From contig JANCIK010000001.1 in NCBI GenBank assembly GCA_028532985.1, positions 3,906,001 through 3,970,000 on the forward strand: a stretch of DNA of 64,000 nucleotides. Direction: 5' to 3'. The notes under the pieces are model-generated. The model did not search any database, was not told the origin of the DNA, and saw only the letters and a list, made by a program, of their open reading frames with translations. The stretch is from Stropharia rugosoannulata (lineage: Eukaryota > Basidiomycota > Agaricomycetes > Agaricales > Strophariaceae). This document shows, in pieces, positions 11,509-22,567 of this stretch (positions within the stretch are counted from its first letter, which is position 1; each line of letters starts with the position of its first letter). The position numbers and the translations under genes were made by a program.

Positions 11509-13003
11509 TTATAGACGCATAGAACCTTTACTGCCTTGAGAAACTCCTCCTGGCAGTTGTTTCCACCACTCAACCATCGGTGTAGTTCCACTTGACAGAG
11601 GAGCTCCATGCGGTGTCGACTTCTTCGACCGCAGGGCCTCTCCAGCCCTGACAATGATTGTCGAAAGCCCAGAGCTGACACCTTTCCTCCCACCGCCTGG
11701 GAACTCCTGGGGTTGCGTCCCAGCACTCTTCTTTTTCTTCTTCTTATCATCAACCTCCTTTGATTTCGCTTGTACTTGTAGTTTGCTAGGGTCGGCCTTG
11801 GCTTTCATCTTCGACGTGGACGACCGTTGCAAAGACAAAATTGGGGATGACAAGCGTTCGATTGCAAACGAACCATCCTCTGGCTGATCTTCGTCTTCGG
11901 ACTCCTGCATATTTTTGCGTTTTTTCGATGAAGATGACAGAGACTTGGACTTGAGACTAGCTGGAAGAGGCGTAGGCCGTTCCCATTGGTCTTTATGTAG
12001 TCGGAATAAAGCCATGGTAGCTCGTGCATCAGTAACCTAGACAGAAGTAGCGACTTAATGAACAAATAATTGACAGTAAAACTGTGAAAGTAACGAACAC
12101 TAGAATGTTCCCCGGTCTGGATTTGAAGTCCTAGTTCGTCCTTAACGAGAACACGCAGAGCTGGGCGTTTTGATTTTGTAGCACCGAACTTGTACGCGCA
12201 TATCTGGGTATCGCGGGTCTGAGTCCTTGCATGCGAGAGTAGAAGAACCTTTAGGTCGTTATGTACGGCATGGCCGACAAGGATCCGGTCGTTCAACAAT
12301 GCCGCGACTCGTTTCTGCACATCCTCAAAAGGCGACGCTATCCGACCAGTTTAACACAAGAGTATGGATAATGAAATTGATTTCTCACCTTTAACCATAT
12401 CCGTCTCTCGAATACCACTGTACTGGGTGCGGTAATCTACCACCCGTTCCTTCTGGCGCACGAACTCATCAAGGAGCACCGCGCCATAAAAGTTGACTAT
12501 GCTGACACGAGCCAATGAGGATTCTGTGCCGTCGATACCGATACCCACCATCTCGCAATCAAGGGCGATATACTTCCCTGGCCTAGAGTTATTGGATCAG
12601 AATCGCTCATTATCTCCAGCAGGGAGGCACACGCACGGAAGGAATTAGGCACTCACTGTCTCTGCTCGTCAGTGTATTCGACGTTCCCCAAGATCATCTG
12701 CTGCAACTCTTCTACGGATTCTCCATTCTTGCGCTTGTTCATGCGAAGGGGTACGGATACCACAGAGGGTCCCGCAGCAGACGCCACTGAGGATGTGGCG
12801 TCGAATGGAGCTTCATGTTCCTTCTCGACTTTGCGCCGTTTCCTACTCCCCCCGCCGCGTAGTTGGTCGCCAATCTTCGATTTCTTTTGCGTTTGCAGCT
12901 TCTGTTAAAAGATTTCTAATGAGCGATTCAATGGTTAGATTATAGGCTGCGTACAAACCTTCTGCAAAGCGAGCCAGTTGCTGGAAGCCGTTTTTGAGGA
13001 CAT
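11509..13003 (-). CDS. REX4: REX4-like DEDDh 3'-5' exonuclease
   Basis: Five exons (13003-12959, 12901-12657, 12582-12389, 12337-12099, 12036-11509) give 416 residues. The exonuclease core runs from about 97 to 255: motif [11 protein letters not shown] (D105, E107), motif [14 protein letters not shown] (D189) and motif [15 protein letters not shown] (H239, D244), all four acidic and the histidine residue present. In yeast Rex4 is a nucleolar exonuclease linked to pre-rRNA (ITS1) processing. A basic Lys-rich N-terminus and a long Ser/Lys-rich tail make it longer than the yeast protein (289 residues). The tail contains six consecutive lysines and may serve nucleolar targeting. The gene is divergent from the carrier gene at 13304. 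Confidence 0.9.
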
Positions 13004-13303
13004 TTGAATTCTGACAAGAGGAACCTAACGAGAGCGAATGGTACGCCTTTCAGGATGAACCTTATGAAAGCCAATACACAACCGCTGCAATTCCCAATTT
13101 GTTGGCTATAACTGTTAAAGGAAAGAAAATGAATGATATTACGTAATTGGGCTTACATATGAAGAAGGTAATTACGTCATCTGGTCACACAAGCGCGTAG
13201 CGCGCGTGCGAACCGTTGCAACATGTTGACGCGATTTCGGTTGGATAACCTTCACCATGGCCGCTTGGGGCTTCCTCTTTCCCTTTAGCCACAGTTGGGC
13301 GTC
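13004..13303. promoter_or_regulatory. Divergent promoter region between REX4 and the carrier
   Basis: Three hundred bp separate the two start codons. No TATA box or known motif stands out. Confidence 0.35.
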
Positions 13304-14851
13304 ATGAGCAAGAACACGCAAGCAACTATCAATGAACTTATTGCAGGGAGCGTCGGGGGCGCTGCCCAGGTGCTCGTCGGCCAACCGTTGGATACTGTCA
13401 AGACGCGGGCACAAATAGCTCCTAGTCAGTAATCTCGATCATAAAAACAGGGTTATTATTGACATTGCTTTAGGTGGAATGTTTGTGAGCTACTCATTTG
13501 CTGAGGTTAACCTCTATACTAATTTGTCTACGTGGGCTATAGAAGGGACCAATGGATATCCTGAAGCAGACGCTGAGGAAGGAAGGTTTCTTCGCGTTGT
13601 ACAAAGGTGAGCATGCAGCGCATGTATCACAATGAGACCGGATATACCTCGCATTTCAGGAATGGCCAGTCCCCTCTTTGGAATTGCAGGTGTCAATTCA
13701 CTGCTATTCGCCGCATACGGCACCTCGAAACGCATAATTTCACCCTTTCCAGATCTATCCTTGAAGGAAATAGCCCTCGCGGGCGCTATGGCAGGCGCTG
13801 TTAACGCAGTGCTCGCCAGCCCAGGTATTATAAGTATTGTCTTCACCACGATGAAATACTGATTTAAATTCTTTCATAGTCGAGATGTTCAAGGTACGTA
13901 TGCAGGGACAGTACGGTGCCGCAACCGACAAGCGGCTTTCAGCAGTCGTCGGCGAGATGTGGCATAAGTGGGGACTAAGAAAAGGGATCATGAGGGGATA
14001 CTGGGTGGGTGCTCTTTTCTCGTACATCTAACATAAAAAGGCTAAGTGAACTATGTAGGTCACTGTGGCCCGTGAGATTCCTGCATATGCTGGGTGCGTG
14101 AAACCATATGTTATCAGTTATTTGTCCCGGGAGGTTAATTTCTGCGTCTCCCAGATTCTACGCAGGTGCTTTCTTTCGTTTTCTATTTGATAACTGATAT
14201 TTACTGAGTGAACTGCATATGTTCACAGCCTTCGAGTTCTCCAAGAGACGCTTTAGCGGAAAATATGGCCGGGAGCTCCCCGTTTGGGCCCTCCTTGCTA
14301 GCGGATCGACAGGAGGGGTAGGTGCATATTGATGAAGCTGTATATACTCCCTGACTTCTCGGGATACTATTAGATCGCGTACTGGCTCTCCTGCTATCCA
14401 CTCGGTCCGCAACCCATGCGCTACTGCAGATTTCGATCTAATATGCTCTCTCTCACAGACGTTGTCAAATCCCGCATACAACTGCGCTCCACACCACCTA
14501 CAGGAACCCCTGTACAATATATAGCACATGAGCTAAAGGCTATAGTCCAAGAAGCTGGAGTGTTAGTACAATTCTGCTGCATTTTTCCTGCATTCCGATT
14601 GAGAGCTTTTCTTTTCAGGCCAGGTCTATTTCGCGGACTCTCCCCATCACGTAAGGCTACTTACCCTAAGTGTGATATATATAACAGATTTTCTGACCCA
14701 ATCTACAGTTCTTCGAAGGTACGGCCTACTTAAATCCCTCATCATAACGCTCTGACATTATTTTCTGTACCATAGTATTCCGGCTGCTGCAAGTACATTC
14801 GCCGCGTTCGAATTGACACGCCAATATCTAGAAAAGACTACAGGCGTTTAG
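13304..14851 (+). CDS. Mitochondrial carrier (SLC25 family, YMC-like)
   Basis: Thirteen exons give 290 residues, standard for the family: 13304-13424, 13474-13484, 13543-13606, 13660-13824, 13880-14004, 14059-14093, 14155-14165, 14229-14317, 14374-14404, 14459-14561, 14619-14650, 14709-14718, 14776-14851. Three signature repeats are present: PLDTVKTR, PVEMFKVR and PLDVVKSR, each ending a helix of an inner-membrane transporter. GYWVTVAREIPAYAGFYAAFEFSKR suggests the Ymc1/Ymc2 branch, for which amino- or organic-acid transport has been proposed. Three exons are only 11, 11 and 10 nt; each is needed to keep the frame and restore family motifs. Substrate is inferred only from the branch. Confidence 0.9.
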
Positions 14852-15356
14852 ATGAATTAGTGAAGCAGCATCTTCTAGAGTCTATGTCACTGGATCATAT
14901 ATAATGGATACTTTGCTTTGCAGATTTTTTAAAGACTTGAACAAGATATGCAACCCACTTGATTGAAGAGACCTACCATTGTTTATACCCTGTAAAGCGT
15001 TATCTGTTGTTTACCATATCATGATAACGGAGTCGTTACATCCTTGTCTGTTCACTCCGCCTGTTCTGTCAAGTCTGTTAATGCCTTAATGCTTTGAGTC
15101 CTGTTTTATATTTATTCGATAGCACTCTTTTACACACTCACCGTAATTACTTACAAGATGTTCTACTTGCCTAGACAACTCAGATTTTGAACGCACTGTA
15201 CCTTTTGCGTAACTCGAGAAACAGCTATTGTAGAATACAGTTCGTCATTATAATCAATACCTTTCCTATTCAAATTGGCAAACGGAAATATTATACACAG
15301 TTTGAAATTTGAGAAGTTTGATACTAATACTTTCACTTCCCGCTTGATTGGACTGT
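14852..15356. other. Spacer between convergent carrier and F-box pseudogene
   Basis: AT-rich DNA with no supported gene. Confidence 0.4.
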
Positions 15357-16892
15357 TCAAGAGCCACCGTTATTAGCGAAGTAAACCATGACCTTCACAT
15401 TAACCTTGGAGCGGTTGCAACCAGCCAATATTTCTTCTATTGCTGTCTTGTTTTCTTCCTTACAGCAAGTTGTGAAATCCAGTTTTTTCCATGGCAGAAA
15501 GGCCGGACCTGGTTCTACGCCTACCGGCGTGCATGCAACATAACACTTCTTCACCAAAATCAAGAAATTTGATCAGAAAATTTTCGTAGGTTGTTCCATG
15601 CTTGAAATCAGAGATAACATGCCTTAATTCCAAGGTTATAAGTCGTGGACAATACCACAGAACAGCAATGAAGGTGACAATTGGTACTTCCCAGCCCACA
15701 GTCAAATTTGATAAATTGTATGACATGTCTGGCATGGCCGTTATGATGGGGAAAAATCGGTTGGCCAAGCATACAGTGAGTGATTGTAGGAGCGGGGCAA
15801 TGATAGGCAATGATGCTGGTGATTAATGCTGACCCAGAGGATACCAATATCTCGGTAGCATCCAAGGAGCGAAGACGTGGTAAATTTACCGGACCAGGCA
15901 CGAAGTCGGAGCTCAGATACATGATGCAAGAAAGCTCGACCAGAGCAACACATCGGCGAAGAATATTGACAAAGTCCGTACAAGACGAGGATTCTACTCT
16001 AGTGATCCAAAGGTGTGTGAGTGACTCTAATTTAAGGGAGGACTTGTGCATTGTGAACTCATTAAATGATAAACAGACTATTTTCTTCGAATTTTGGGAG
16101 AGAAGTGATATTGAAGGGAAGATCGAAGGTGTCAACTTTGAGCCTTGAGAGCGAGCATTAAGTTTTATCGAGTGAAGTTCTGAAGCATCTGTAGGGGTAA
16201 GTGCCGCTAAATATGAGAGAATAGTCCCTTTAATTGCACAAAGTAGATGAATATCTTCCCAGCGGTGATGGCAGGAGAGGACAATTTTCATGATTTCCCA
16301 AAATACAAAATCAGTTTCTTTGCTCTTGTCTCTAAGCACACGATTGTCGAAGACACAAATACATAGTGGTCGATCTCCAGACGGCGAATCCATTCTTCTG
16401 TGCGATGTTTCTGTGCCTCCATTATAGCTACCAACTTGTCACTCCGGGACCTGTTATAGGGAGGTCGGATGGGTTGTGGAGAGTCAATCTGAAGACAGAT
16501 AGTTGACCACAGTCCCGGTGTCTCAAGAGTAATTCAGCGTAGGCCACTGCATATGTGTGTCAGGAGGACCGGTACATCCTTCGTCAGGACAGATGGAAAA
16601 GAATCTGGATCGAGGCATGTCATGAAGATTTGGCGAATGATGTCTTGTGGGGCACGCCGGATTGGAGATACAATCTGCCTGAGTTTGTTCAGTTCAACCA
16701 GAAGAGTATCTTCAAGATCCCTTGGTCCGTGAATATCAAGCACCGTAAGCCCGCCGCGTGTCAACCGCGTGTAAGAAGCTGTTCTTCATAGTGGGATATA
16801 AGCGCCCGAGCTGACTCCAGTTCGAAATTGCTGGGCGCCCTATTCGAAGTGTACAAATCAATTGGGAGTAAGTTGGCGCCACTGATGGCCAT
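15357..16892 (-). pseudogene. Decayed F-box/LRR protein gene
   Basis: Read on the minus strand, the pieces follow the order of basidiomycete F-box proteins: an N-terminal helix (NFELESARALISHYEEQL), then LRQIVSPIRRAPQDIIRQIF (F-box-like), VPVLLTHICSGLR, ETPGLWSTICLQI, and leucine-rich segments down to about 15357. The frame breaks at least four times: near 16770 after LLTRG, an in-frame TGA after SGLR near 16525, near 16385 (EEWI to SGDRPL) and between 15800 and 15530, where the LRR similarity moves through two frames. No intron borders explain these breaks. Two intact paralogues lie at 57923-61879. A functional copy would be a substrate receptor of an SCF ubiquitin ligase. Confidence 0.75.
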
Positions 16893-17769
16893 TGTTATGG
16901 TCGTGGTTGTGTTGACGTTAGACTCGCGGTGCAGTCTGTTCAAGGAAGCACGGTCGCCTGACAGACGCCACCGGGCCGGAAAAGAAAGACAAGTGCCAAG
17001 TACTCCCACGGTCCTACTACCACCAACTTCGACAGTTGTTCGAGCAATGTTCGAGAGTGGAAGAACATATTTATCGATATTTGTTAGCAATCTACTGAGG
17101 TCTACTCACACCTTCTACTATCTCTATTCCGCAATTTTTACAGTACACTGGGTCTGATCTGCTCCAAGAAATGGATCCGTCTTATTTATGGGTATGTCAA
17201 CTCGTAAATTCATATCTTGTTCATATCGCAAGGCTAAGAAATATGTATTAGTAGGGCATAGGGGACTACTCCTAACGTACTATTCATCAGTTTCATTGAA
17301 CCTTCTAGGCCGAAGATCGGTCTGACTATGAGGACTACGTCCGGGTCTATGAACCTTCTTGACAAGATAAATTAGAACAAACCATTACAGATCAACGACG
17401 CCGAGTTCTATCCTAGTCTCCCACAGAAGTGTAATCCCTGTGTTGCAGACCGTCCACAGGGTCATTCACTTTCCAATGCTAACATTATATTTACTTAGAT
17501 ATGTACAAATTGCCGCTGCAGAGTAAGACAAAGTCGGTTAGTAGCGTCCACATTAGAATAGTAGACGGCAATGACACGTGTATTTAATCATGCTTGAAGG
17601 TATGCAGCAAATTTAGATATTCGGAGCACCCCATGAACTTTCGTACATGAGGCTGTCAAGATACTGCCTATTATGCTTTGAAGTACTAACTTGGAAATAC
17701 AAGCAGTATTTAATTGGAAGAACAGATTTAAACCGTATCATAACTCGTGTTTCCCCCTACATACAGACA
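16893..17769. other. Intergenic region upstream of the ULD gene
   Basis: No supported gene. Several donor-like GTATGT words occur (for example near 17190) but none form paired splice sites at regular spacing. Confidence 0.4.
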
Positions 17770-20661
17770 ATGATTCTTCCCGTTGTTCCAACATCTTTCG
17801 GCGACATATCTGCTGCTGTTGCTCTAGCAGCTGCAATTTACAATGCACTGAAGAGCAGTACTGGCTCCTCCTACGAGTATCAATGCTTGATTGGGGAAAT
17901 ATATTCCTTCGAGCGAGCCCTAAGTTACGTCAACATTGTCAGTGCTCTCATGCCACCAAACTGCCGTATCGCACAGGATATAAAAGTGGAGGCGGCGAGC
18001 TGTATCTCTCTTATGAATTGCTTCCTCGACCGCATCAAATACTACCAGAAGAAACTTGGAGGAGGATCGAAGGGTACCTCCTGGCAGAAAATCGGATGGG
18101 CTCTCTTCAAGACCGACGAGGTTGCGCTCTTCAGACAAAAACTGGGGCAGCACAAGCAAAACCTCACATTGTTTCTAAACGCTCTGGGAATGTAAGTCCT
18201 ACGCGTATCATACTGTTCTGCAGATTAAGACTGCCTCATGGTAATTCCAGTGCACTCGCGACGTCCTCTGCAGACGATACAAGACAAATCTGTTCATCTA
18301 TATACCGAGAAGTTTGCGCCATCAGATCGCAGCTTCCAGGTCACGGATGCTCTTACAACGAAGCAAACTCTGTGACTTTGGTCAATCCGTTTGGCGAACG
18401 CATTGTGTTTCCGTGGGAATATTGTTTCTCAGAGAATGTACGACATCGATTATCGATTATCCCCGACCTCTTGTACGCTTGTTAACAAAAAACGCAGAGA
18501 CTGCATGATACGCTAGTGAACTACTTCAAGTACAAACACGGAGAGACCCACGTTTATAACGGCTGCTATAGTATGTCAACCGAAGACGGACGGACCATAC
18601 TGAACCAAAATAACTGGGACTCTTTCGTGACAAAAGGGTCAGTCGTGGTAATGAGCATGCATCTGAAAAAGAGTCTGGACAGGGACGAGCAACACCAGTA
18701 CAGGAGCAAGGCGTATAACAGGAATATATGTCCGCACTGTGGTGACACCGACATCGGCGTAATGCACGACAGGGGTTGGCTGCAGTGGTTAGTAGACGAT
18801 CCAACTTTGACTCGTCCAACTGCCCGCTTGCTTGCCGGCCATTGCTCATTAACTTTCACGCAGTCGACGTTGTGAAAGACGGTTCAACGTCTCCGACTAT
18901 AAGGCAGGCTTTAAGTTGACTAGTCTGACTCGCAAGAATACAGGGGAATATCGGAATATTCGTGTTGTTTTGGTGAAGCCAATACCTCATTTTAGAAATT
19001 GTACATGTACTCATCACAGCTGTCCGAATTTCTCTGCACGTAGGACGTAAGTAAAACTTTGGGGGACCGTATATGCGTACTCTGATAGCATTTCCTCCGA
19101 CATTGTCTGCCTGTATCAAGCCGGTAAGTATTCCAAGTTTCGGGTGCACAGTGGCGAGCCACCGAGTTTAATTATTTCTAGGTGAGTATACGGCGGGCTA
19201 ATCTTTTGATGTGTACTTACCTCACGTTCAGGTATGCGTCTTATGATTAAACATTCAATTGACTGTAATTTTTAATCATAATTAAATCTCTCTCTCTCTA
19301 CAATATTTCCCTGGTATGCAGTGGGTACGTGTAGGTGCCTATTTATAGCCACGTGTCTAACTTCCATCACATCACTCTCATACTCTATGTCGCTAGTGGG
19401 TAGGTGTCATTGACCGTTAGGTCATATGTGCTCAGTCTGACTCTCTCTTTACGTATTGCGCCCTTCAGTCGGTGAGTTGCTCAGTATATCCTTTGAAATT
19501 TTACCAATCCGAAGTTGTATGCGTGCTCGTTATCTTTTGCTCAGACTCGGGTGTGTGATTACCTTGAAACGACATGAAGGCCCTCTTACAGATACACCTT
19601 CTGGAATCCAGGAAACATGTTTAGATGTAAGTCTGACTGTCTACCATTGCTTCAGAATGACAGAATATCTCACCCGTATTAAATATTTAGTCGGTTTGTG
19701 ACATTGATTAAACAAGCGAGTCCGTTTTGTTGATCACAAAGCGACGACTTTATCGCATCCAGGAAGTGCGTGGAGATATGTGTGAAATGCACAAATTTAT
19801 ACTGATGACCTGTGCCCTCCGCCGTGATCGTGTTTGCCTGCAGTCTGTGCGTGCATTTTGTATTCTCATTCACACTTGATTAATTGATTCACGCATCCGC
19901 ATCGCATTGTACACATTTCGTCCGGCTACAGTGGGTAAATGCAATTATCAATAAATTGCTTTCTCCAAGTCTGACAACTTCATCGCCACTCTGTGTTCCA
20001 TGTAGCTCGTGCGTACATCTTATAATGGGATAAATGTCTCTGCATCATTTCAATTTTTCCTTACCAATCCCGTCTCATTTCAGAGCGTGCGTACACTGCC
20101 TAACATTGCGTCTGTGAAGCTCGATAATCACAGCACTTAACGTATATATATCCAGATCGTGCGTATCATGTACATTAGAGCCTATGTCAGCGGCTAATTT
20201 CAGTGCAGCGAGTGAGTGTACAGCCATCGCTGACCACATTTATCCATATCAATCTACATTAATTAAATGTTTTCCGAATACAGGCGGTAAGTGTCGTTGT
20301 CGATGTATCGTATACGCGAGGCGGCGAAGCTTGGATATGTACTATGTACTGATTTATCCCTTCTTGACTCGCTCCAGGTAGTGCGTGTCAACCCCAAAAA
20401 ATTGCGTTGTGCTCATGTTATAATAACGCGTCCTTTACTTGTCTAAAGGAGGTTCGTTCTCTGATCAACAAGATGCGTATCATGTATCTGAAATCAACGC
20501 GTATTTGGGTCTGGGCCTCTAGCAGGTATGTTTTCTGCCTATGTCATTTATAGATGCTCTCTGATCAAACCATATTCTGCGCGCAGGCTCGCGAACACCG
20601 GCTATCTACCTTGAAACAGTACGGTTGTATTTCATCTGATTGCCTAGTAGTAGCTCCCTGA
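17770..20661 (+). CDS. Ubiquitin-like-domain (ULD) and zinc-ribbon protein with a single-codon microexon tail
   Basis: Four ordinary exons (17770-18191, 18251-18437, 18498-18787, 18864-18972) give exactly 336 codons. Residues 1-130 match the fungal STAND-like N-terminal region (SFGDISAAVALAAAIYNAL). About 180-258 is a ubiquitin-like domain (NPFGERIVFPWEYCF...). C281-x2-C284 and C300-x2-C303 form a zinc ribbon ending CERRFNVSDY. Exon 4 can end at TTG/GTGAAG (18972), phase 0, then join 19 tiny exons (19044-20525) and a terminal exon 20587-20661 that stops at TGA; total 384 residues. Alternatively, reading on from 18972 without splicing ends at TAA 19048-19050 (361 residues). The family is common in Agaricomycetes, role unknown. 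Confidence is high for exons 1-4 and moderate for the tail. Confidence 0.75.
19044..20525 (+). other. Array of 19 microexons, 17 of them exactly 3 nt
   Basis: Between 18972 and 20587 a unit repeats: acceptor AG, three bases, donor GT(G/A)NGT, then 50-91 nt of intron. The 3-nt exons start at 19044 GAC, 19121 CCG, 19322 TGG, 19397 TGG, 19469 TCG, 19691 TCG, 19763 GAA, 19844 TCT, 19932 TGG, 20006 CTC, 20084 AGC, 20156 ATC, 20209 CGA, 20284 GCG, 20378 GTA, 20449 GAG and 20523 CAG. Two longer members are 19545-19550 (ACTCGG) and 19612-19626 (15 nt, GAAACATGTTTAGAT). Donors are mostly GTGCGT (six), GTAAGT or GTGAGT; acceptors are mostly CAG or TAG. Intron lengths in order: 71, 74, 198, 72, 69, 73, 61, 64, 69, 78, 85, 71, 75, 69, 50, 72, 91, 68, 71, 61. 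Every unit keeps phase 0. That these are exons is inferred from signals; transcripts would settle it. Confidence 0.7.
19182..19231 (+). other. Two candidate recursive (zero-length exon) splice sites
   Basis: Inside the only long intron of the array (19124-19321, 198 nt) an acceptor is directly followed by a donor twice: CTAG/GTGAGT at 19181/19182 and TTCAG/GTATGC at 19231/19232. They cut the intron into 58, 50 and 90 nt, the size of the other introns. AG/GT points of this kind are known as recursive splice sites in animals. Chance occurrence is possible. Confidence 0.4.
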
Positions 20662-21759
20662 CACTGCACCAAATGGATCTTCAGAGACAATGGAAAGCAC
20701 AGGTCTACTTGACACATCTGCGCCTGCCATGCTTCTAGAAGCATCAACTACTTTGAAAACTTAGTAACACAAAGTAAGCATACAGTTCTATATTATTGTC
20801 ACCAATGTTAAAAGCAAGCTCGTACGGCAAGATTTGGCTTATGACGAAGTGGATAAATTTAGAACTTGAATAACAAAATGGTTTCTTTTTGTGGGAGGAG
20901 TCGGACTTTACAGTGGTGTAATATAAATGAAATTTAAGATTCAATACTGCACAATTTTTTACTATTGCAGCCATGCTTCGAGTGCCTTGCTGTATGTATG
21001 GTATCCGATTTGAACCTGTGAGCAAAGCCCGCGCAATTGATCTCTACATTAGTAATAGATTAAATGAGCCGTAGCCAATGATGGTTTGTAACCACTGAGT
21101 ACTGAGCGGTCTATTCATAATGTCACTTAGAGCCGGGAAAGACTCGGACACAGTCGACGATGTGAGCTACGCGTTCGCGCTCCGTGTCTGTTACGGCTCC
21201 GCGTCCATCCTTTGGATAAAACAAACATGCGAGAGGCATCAACTAAACCTCGCTGAGAATCGCGCGCAGATCCAATCTGCATCTAACGCAAGCCCACGAA
21301 AGCTAGGACACGGCGAGAATATATCAAAGGTATGTACCGCATCCGCTCCGACCGCGGCAAAATAGACGCCCAATATAGCACACATAAGCCTATACACATC
21401 ACATCACATCATCACATCACATCACATCACATCACGCAAACCATTACATCTGCCTATCAGATACTTACGCATCCAATACGCATCTGCGCTGTCGCCAGAC
21501 AGAGGGGCAGGTGAGCGGTCGTTCGGGCCGGCACTAGGCTGATACACCCCCATCGTCTGACTTTTAGACCTAAGGCCTAAACCGCAAGTGCGCGCCGACG
21601 GAAGCCTGATTCATCTATCTATCCTCAGTAGATGTCTACTCACCCCTTCCATCGAATCCATCATATCAGAAACGAGGAAAGAAAAGCTAACACTATAGCA
21701 CCCACTCCACTCTAGTTCACATTTGAAATACACTATACATCACTATAATAATAATATGG
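20662..21759. other. Intergenic region between the microexon gene and the pogo-like element
   Basis: No supported gene. It contains the ACATC microsatellite. Scattered donor words (near 21330 and 21510) are not paired or periodic. Confidence 0.4.
21395..21435. repeat. ACATC microsatellite
   Basis: About eight copies of a five-base ACATC unit with one interruption (CATCATC). A simple tandem repeat in intergenic DNA. Confidence 0.85.
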
Positions 21760-21761
21760 TA

Positions 21762-21784
21762 CAGTCGAATATGTCATAATGCAT
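21762..21784 (+). repeat. Left terminal inverted repeat of the pogo-like element
   Basis: CAGTCGAATATGTCATAATG followed by CAT, preceded by the TA target duplication. Confidence 0.85.
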
Positions 21785-21864
21785 AGCGTCCGTTCCCTCC
21801 AAAAGTCTATGCATTATCACAAATATGCAATATGATACATGTAACGCATGTGTGACTAATGTGA

Positions 21865-22250
21865 CACCGTAACATTCCCGTTTGAGAACCAACTGTCGAG
21901 CGTCTTCTGCTTTACTTTCTTTATCTCCTCGATCTGCAAATGCGCCCGCAGCTTCCTCAAGCGTTCAGACAGATCAAAGGTGAAAGCGTTCCTTGAGTAA
22001 AAACAAGTGCTCCTTCCACACGACTTTTAAATATTCAACTATCTCAGCCTGAGCGGCAGATTGGTGCTGGTTAACGTACTGAAAAACTTGCAGCCAGTCA
22101 TTCAATGTGAGATTGCTACGACGTTCCTTGCCTATGGGCCGTGCCGATGTTTTTGGTGTATTTTTAGCAGCAGGTCCTCGACGCTTGACATCAGGCCGTG
22201 TTTTGGGAACAATGCGGGGTTTTCGAGTACGCTCGGTTCACTCAGCAGGC
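21865..22250 (-). pseudogene. Transposase remnant (N- and C-terminal pieces) in the pogo-like element
   Basis: On the minus strand an open stretch reads RRSNLTLNDWLQVFQYVNQH, then AEIVEY in one frame, and FKSRVEGALVFTQGTLS in the next. That is the N-terminal helix-turn-helix region I associate with fungal pogo-type DDE transposases (NLTL..W..VF.Y...HP, F.QSTLS). A third frame carries LSERLRKLRAHL and ends KQKTLDSWF...VSH before TAG near 21865, like the C-terminus of such proteins. The catalytic DDE part is missing. Frameshifts and the deletion rule out function. Confidence 0.6.
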
Positions 22251-22567
22251 GTGGGAGAGTAAGAAATCACGGTCAAGTTCTGCTTTGATGGCACATTAAC
22301 TAAGAGAATGTCCGGAATAACAAAAGGAGATTTGATATGATATTGATATGACTTTGATATGACTGTATTGTTAATGGATTGTCCTGAACATGTTCAAATT
22401 TGTTACCAAACTACCAAATTAAGTTACAATTTTTGTATGTCATAATGCATAATGCATTCCAAAAGTTTATGCATTATTCAATATGACAATTTTTGCATAA
22501 ATCCCCGCCCACCAAGTTGGTTCCCATCCAAAACCGATGCATTATGACAATTATGCATTATCACATA

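Noticed and set aside
11654..11887. Plus-strand frame rich in Phe
   Set aside because: Antisense to the Lys-rich tail of the REX4-like gene.
17150..17769. Possible second microexon ladder upstream of the ULD gene
   Set aside because: Donor-like words occur but no regular AG-N3-GT units.
19044..20525. Idea that the ladder is a set of intronic snoRNAs with tiny host exons
   Set aside because: The introns are of snoRNA-like length, but I found no consistent C box (RTGATGA) plus D box (CTGA) near intron ends. Kept only as a weak alternative.
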